DNA of 64,000 nt, taken from the NCBI RefSeq assembly GCF_001887355.1, contig NZ_MPIN01000019.1, positions 51,763 to 115,762 on the forward strand. Direction: 5' to 3'. This DNA comes from Cystobacter ferrugineus (GTDB lineage: Bacteria > Myxococcota > Myxococcia > Myxococcales > Myxococcaceae). A program made the position numbers and the translations under genes. How positions within the stretch are numbered: the first letter of the stretch is position 1; every line of letters begins with the position of its first letter. The notes beneath the pieces are model-generated. The model had not been told where the DNA came from and searched no databases. It saw nothing but the letters and a program-made list of their open reading frames with translations. Of the stretch, positions 60,935 to 64,000 are shown piece after piece.

Positions 60935-62532
60935 TTCGCGCAGAAGACGTCATCCTGGGGGAGTTGTCCGGTCACGAGGAACGTGTCGGACACGCTGTCC
61001 GCGCAGGATGAACCCTGACCGTAGACGTAGTGGCCACCCGCGTCGACCCCGACGAACGTCGCGCGCGCTCCGAGCGCCTCGCGCATGCCCAGCCCGGACT
61101 CCCATGGGGTCGCGTTGTCGCGTCGGTTCTGCAGCAGGAGGATGTTGTGCGCTCCCTGGCTGGTCACCTCGACGGGAGCCTCGCGTGGCTGGGTCTTCCA
61201 GAAGGCGCACGGCCAGATGTTGAACGGCATGCCGGCGGTGAGCGGATGGGCGGCCCGGTCCTCGGCGGTGTTCTTCCGGTAGAGCTCGATGTCCGTGGGC
61301 CAGCTCGCGTCGCCACAGATGAGTGACAGGAAGACAGCCGTCTGATTGTCGACGGGGACGCCCGTCCTGGCCGGCTCCTGGGCGAAGAGTTGCTGGAGCA
61401 CCGCGGCATCCTCGGCGGTGGGCGTTCCGTCGGCGAGGTGGCCAATGGCTCTCCAGAATTGGACGAGGAGCGGAATCTGCTCATCCCTTTGCAACAGGGA
61501 GTAGGTGAAAGTCCGGAACAGGCCCCCGGAGATCCGCACGCTCGTTCCGGGCACGGAAGCGGGGGTCGCGTCGAGCCGACTCGCCAGCTCGAGGTACGCC
61601 GCCGTCACCTCCTCGGCGGACCTACCCAGGTGCACGAGGTCGTCGTTGGCCGCGGCATGGCTCGCGGCGTCGGGGAACCGGCTGGCCATGCCCACCCCCC
61701 AGAAGCGGGCGAAGCCCTCATGCCAGACACTCGAGGGATCTATATTGCCCTCGAGCACCATCCGATCGGTGTGCTCGGCGAACAAGGACGCGTACACGGC
61801 CCCCAGGTAGGTGCCGTAGGACTGGCCCCAGTAGGAGATCTTCCCCTCCCCCAACGCCTGGCGGATCCGATCCATGTCGCGGGCGGTGTTGGCGGTGGTG
61901 ATGAAAGGCAGGACGTCACCCGAGGTGGATGCGGCACATCGAGCCGCGGTCTCGCGAGCGAGGGCGACGTTCGCGTCGATCGAGCCATCCGCCGCGGGGT
62001 ACGGAAAGATGGTGGCGAGGCTGACGTCGGTCAGCCCGCAGGTGACAGGAGAACTGGACCCCACACCGCGAGGGTCGAATCCAATCAGATCGTAGCGGTC
62101 GAGAACCTCGGAAGGCAGCATGGTGGCGTACAGGCTCGGAAGCTCGAGTCCTTCGAGCCCCGGTCCACCCGGGTTCAACAAGAGAACGCCCCGTCGGGAG
62201 TCCGGCCGGGCGGTGACGATTCGCGAGACCGCGAGCTCGAGGGTGCGTCCATCCGGGTGGTCATGATCCAGTGGGACCTGAAGGGTCGCACATGTCTGGC
62301 GGGGGTCCCGGGTGGCGCCCTCTGGAAGCGCCGGGCAAGGCCCCCAGAGAAGGGGCCTGTCTCCCCCGGGCGCCGCATCGGGAGGGGTGTTGCTCGAACA
62401 ACCCGCCACGGCCGTCAGGAGCAGGACGGAGAGCAGCGCCCACCGCGAATCGAGCGGACGCGGGTGATGCGCGAGGGGGAAGGCAGCCTCGTCCGCCAGT
62501 GGCTTCGTTCTTCTTTTTCTCGGCTCATTCAT
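60931..62532 (-). CDS. secreted alpha/beta hydrolase, tripeptidyl-aminopeptidase type (S33, TAP-like C-terminus)
   Basis: About 533 residues from ATG 62532. A basic leader and hydrophobic stretch end in a lipobox (LLTAVAGC). The catalytic fold starts with LQVPLDHDHPDGRTLELAVS and VLLLNPGGPGLEG (oxyanion loop); the nucleophile is the Ser in YWGQSYGTYLGA; and DLIGFDPRGVGSSSPVTC is typical of the S33/SlpD-SlpE/TAP family. The end, with HNILLLQNRRDNATPWESGL (Asp) and FVGVDAGGHYVYG (His), is the TAP-like C-terminal domain. It would trim peptides or esters outside the cytoplasmic membrane, in keeping with a proteolytic lifestyle. Confidence 0.88.
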   Translation of the reverse strand: MNEPRKRRTKPLADEAAFPLAHHPRPLDSRWALLSVLLLTAVAGCSSNTPPDAAPGGDRPLLWGPCPALPEGATRDPRQTCATLQVPLDHDHPDGRTLELAVSRIVTARPDSRRGVLLLNPGGPGLEGLELPSLYATMLPSEVLDRYDLIGFDPRGVGSSSPVTCGLTDVSLATIFPYPAADGSIDANVALARETAARCAASTSGDVLPFITTANTARDMDRIRQALGEGKISYWGQSYGTYLGAVYASLFAEHTDRMVLEGNIDPSSVWHEGFARFWGVGMASRFPDAASHAAANDDLVHLGRSAEEVTAAYLELASRLDATPASVPGTSVRISGGLFRTFTYSLLQRDEQIPLLVQFWRAIGHLADGTPTAEDAAVLQQLFAQEPARTGVPVDNQTAVFLSLICGDASWPTDIELYRKNTAEDRAAHPLTAGMPFNIWPCAFWKTQPREAPVEVTSQGAHNILLLQNRRDNATPWESGLGMREALGARATFVGVDAGGHYVYGQGSSCADSVSDTFLVTGQLPQDDVFCAN

Positions 62533-62610
62533 AGGCACCCTGAAACTCCGAGGCCCCCGGAAAGTGTCACCCACGGATTCACTTTCCGCCCACGCGGCAG
62601 CCGCGCCGGC

Positions 62611-63150
62611 TCACTGCTCCACGAGCACGTCCAGCTTCACATCGGCCTGCAGCCGCACCTCGCGCGAGGGCATGCGGCCCTTGCCCCGCACGACCAGGCT
62701 CATGGAGGGAGCGGCGAGGAAGGGCTGCAGTTCCGCGTCCGTCAGGTCCAGGAACAGCACGGGATTGGGCGTCCCCAGGTTCAGTGAGGAGATGTTCTGC
62801 TTGTGCGCCACGCGCACCTCCCGATCTCCCGAGCGCGCGTAGCACTCCACCGAGTCCAGGAAGGAGAAGTCCTGGTCCACGGGCGCGAGCACCTTGAGCT
62901 GGAAGGACGAGAGCCGAGCGGACGTCACGCGGTCCTTGGTGATGTCCAGGTTCTGGAAGTCCTGGTTCCGGTTGAAGTCGAGGTTGGTGAAGCTGCCAAA
63001 GGCCGGAAAGGCATCGAGCGGGGTGTTGGTATCGCCCGCCGGAGCCGCGGGAATGGTCGTCTCGCCCTTGAGATTGGCGACGTAGGAGGGCAGCGCGCAG
63101 GCCACGAGCGCGAGCAGGGCACACACGGGGAGCACGAAGGGGGGGCGCAT
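62611..63150 (-). CDS. lipoprotein of unknown function, 179 residues
   Basis: ATG 63150 gives a standard lipoprotein signal (FVLPVCALLALVAC). The mature part is a single domain, apparently all-beta, with TNLDFNRNQDFQNLDITKDR, FQLKVLAPVDQDFSFLDSVE, LFLDLTDAELQPFLAAPSMS and a basic, Arg-rich C-terminal strand. I recognise no family. A longer frame upstream is antisense to the next gene. It is divergent from the beta-barrel gene across 109 bases, so the two may be functionally linked outer-membrane components. Confidence 0.65.
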   Translation of the reverse strand: MRPPFVLPVCALLALVACALPSYVANLKGETTIPAAPAGDTNTPLDAFPAFGSFTNLDFNRNQDFQNLDITKDRVTSARLSSFQLKVLAPVDQDFSFLDSVECYARSGDREVRVAHKQNISSLNLGTPNPVLFLDLTDAELQPFLAAPSMSLVVRGKGRMPSREVRLQADVKLDVLVEQ

Positions 63151-63259
63151 GGGGTGGGAATCTACCGGCCCGCCGGGGATGCCGTCACCGACGCCTCCCG
63201 CGCGCTGGCCGGTCCTCTCGTGGACAGGGCGGGCTTGGCCCGGGGTATGGTGCGCCCGC

Positions 63260-64000
63260 TTGAAACGCTTCCTCTCCACGCTCCTGGTGCTGGTCGTGGC
63301 GCGGGCCGGTGGCGCGCGGGCCGCCGACGTGGAGGGACGCCTGCGCGTGACGGGCCGGGTGCTGTGGGATGGCAACGCGCCACGGGACTTCTCCCAACGG
63401 GGCATCTCCCGCAACACCTCGGACGGAGTGTTCAGCCTGCTCGCCTCGGCCGAGGGCCGCTACACCGCCGAGCGCTGGCAACTGGTGGGCCGCTACGACG
63501 GGGGCGCTCGCGCCTACCTCGACTACACCCGGGAGAACACGCTCGTGCAGGCCGCCGCGCTGGAGGGCTCGCTCGCGCTGGGTGAGTCACTCGGCCTGGG
63601 CGTCGAGGGACGCGCCAAGGACCGGCGGGGCGGAGGCCGCGCGTACACGGATTTGTCGGCCTCGGCCTTCGCCGAGTACGTCCCGGACGCGCGGCTCGCC
63701 CTGCGCCTGCGCCTGGGCGCCCACCGCTTCCTCTACCGCCCCGACCCCACCGCGAACTTCGGCAGCCCCGAGGCGGGAGTGCTCGCGCGCTACCGCCTCG
63801 ACCGCCGCCATTCCTTCAGCCTCACCGGAGAGTACGGCGCGCGCCGCTACGCCTCGGCCGCGCGCCTGGCTCCGGCGGCGCCCCCGCGGATGACGGATCG
63901 GCGCGCGGACACGGCCCTGCTCGCGAGCGTGGGTTACTCCTACAAGGGGCCGCTGACGCTGGGGCTCGCGTACACCTACCTGGAGAACAACTCCAACAGC
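63260..64000 (+). CDS. outer-membrane beta-barrel protein, N-terminal part (runs off the window)
   Basis: The frame starts at TTG 63260, the only start in this frame that gives a signal peptide (KRFLSTLLVLVVARAGGARA). The 247 codons present show alternating short strands ending in aromatic or charged girdles: VEGRLRVTGRVLWDG, AEGRYTAERWQLVGRYDGGA, LALRLRLGAHRFLYRPD, HSFSLTGEYGARRYASA, LTLGLAYTYLENN. This repeating pattern of 9-11-residue amphipathic strands is typical of a porin-like barrel. Other overlapping frames of similar length do not show it. Family unknown; 3' end lies outside the window. Confidence 0.75.
   Translation, partial: MKRFLSTLLVLVVARAGGARAADVEGRLRVTGRVLWDGNAPRDFSQRGISRNTSDGVFSLLASAEGRYTAERWQLVGRYDGGARAYLDYTRENTLVQAAALEGSLALGESLGLGVEGRAKDRRGGGRAYTDLSASAFAEYVPDARLALRLRLGAHRFLYRPDPTANFGSPEAGVLARYRLDRRHSFSLTGEYGARRYASAARLAPAAPPRMTDRRADTALLASVGYSYKGPLTLGLAYTYLENNSNS

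Overview
The window is about 70% G+C and densely packed, with typical myxobacterial features: large NtrC and sensor-kinase proteins, many lipoproteins, Cys-rich secreted proteins, TPR/coiled-coil envelope proteins and a solitary type II pseudopilin. I read it as chromosome of a myxobacterium, most likely of the Cystobacterineae (Archangium, Cystobacter, Melittangium or Myxococcus type). That placement is inference from gene content and style, not from a marker gene. I saw no rRNA, tRNA, CRISPR array, transposase or phage module.

Layout. 1-2618: the end of a molybdenum hydroxylase operon (FAD subunit tail plus molybdopterin subunit). 2762-11427: an M19-like lipoprotein, a DASS-type permease, GTP-dependent PEP carboxykinase, a TPR protein coupled to an orphan periplasmic-binding lipoprotein, and a DUF5335 protein. 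11552-11980: a lone GspG-like pseudopilin. 12359-24805: a four-gene iterative lipid/polyketide synthase of the PUFA-synthase type (two giant multidomain proteins, a free dehydratase-like protein and an Sfp-type PPTase), all overlapping or nearly touching. 24827-32087: chemoreceptor, SDR and FAD oxidoreductase (divergent), OPT transporter, unknown. 32099-36578: biotin operon bioB-bioF-bioD plus two further genes, with a BirA-type operator in front. 36726-39907: GlsB-like protein, RadA, a small Met/Gln-rich protein, and an N-terminally short AraC domain read in frame into DUF2000. 40024-45753: czcCBA-type metal efflux operon. 46005-50728: lipoproteins and a lower-G+C toxin/immunity pair. 50791-59626: a signalling block (histidine kinase; sensor kinase, receiver and hybrid kinase overlapping as one operon; Nudix; NtrC-type activator). 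59822-64000: coiled-coil exported protein, TAP-like hydrolase, lipoprotein, and the start of a beta-barrel protein.

The synthase is the strongest candidate for an undescribed system. Each giant protein carries two ketosynthase domains, the first lacking the catalytic Cys (Tyr205 in one, Thr201 in the other) and the second intact. Both clear ACP domains have Thr where the phosphopantetheine Ser is expected, are near-identical copies at DNA level, and are flanked by ACP-like segments that look degenerate. A free dehydratase-fold protein without recognisable catalytic His sits between the two giants, and no enoyl reductase is present.

Two other points deserve attention. The toxin gene next to its DUF3396-type immunity gene appears to have a one-base slip in an A5 run; correcting it extends the protein to an ATGA overlap with the immunity gene. 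The bioB upstream region holds a near-consensus BirA operator that also contains a strong hairpin.
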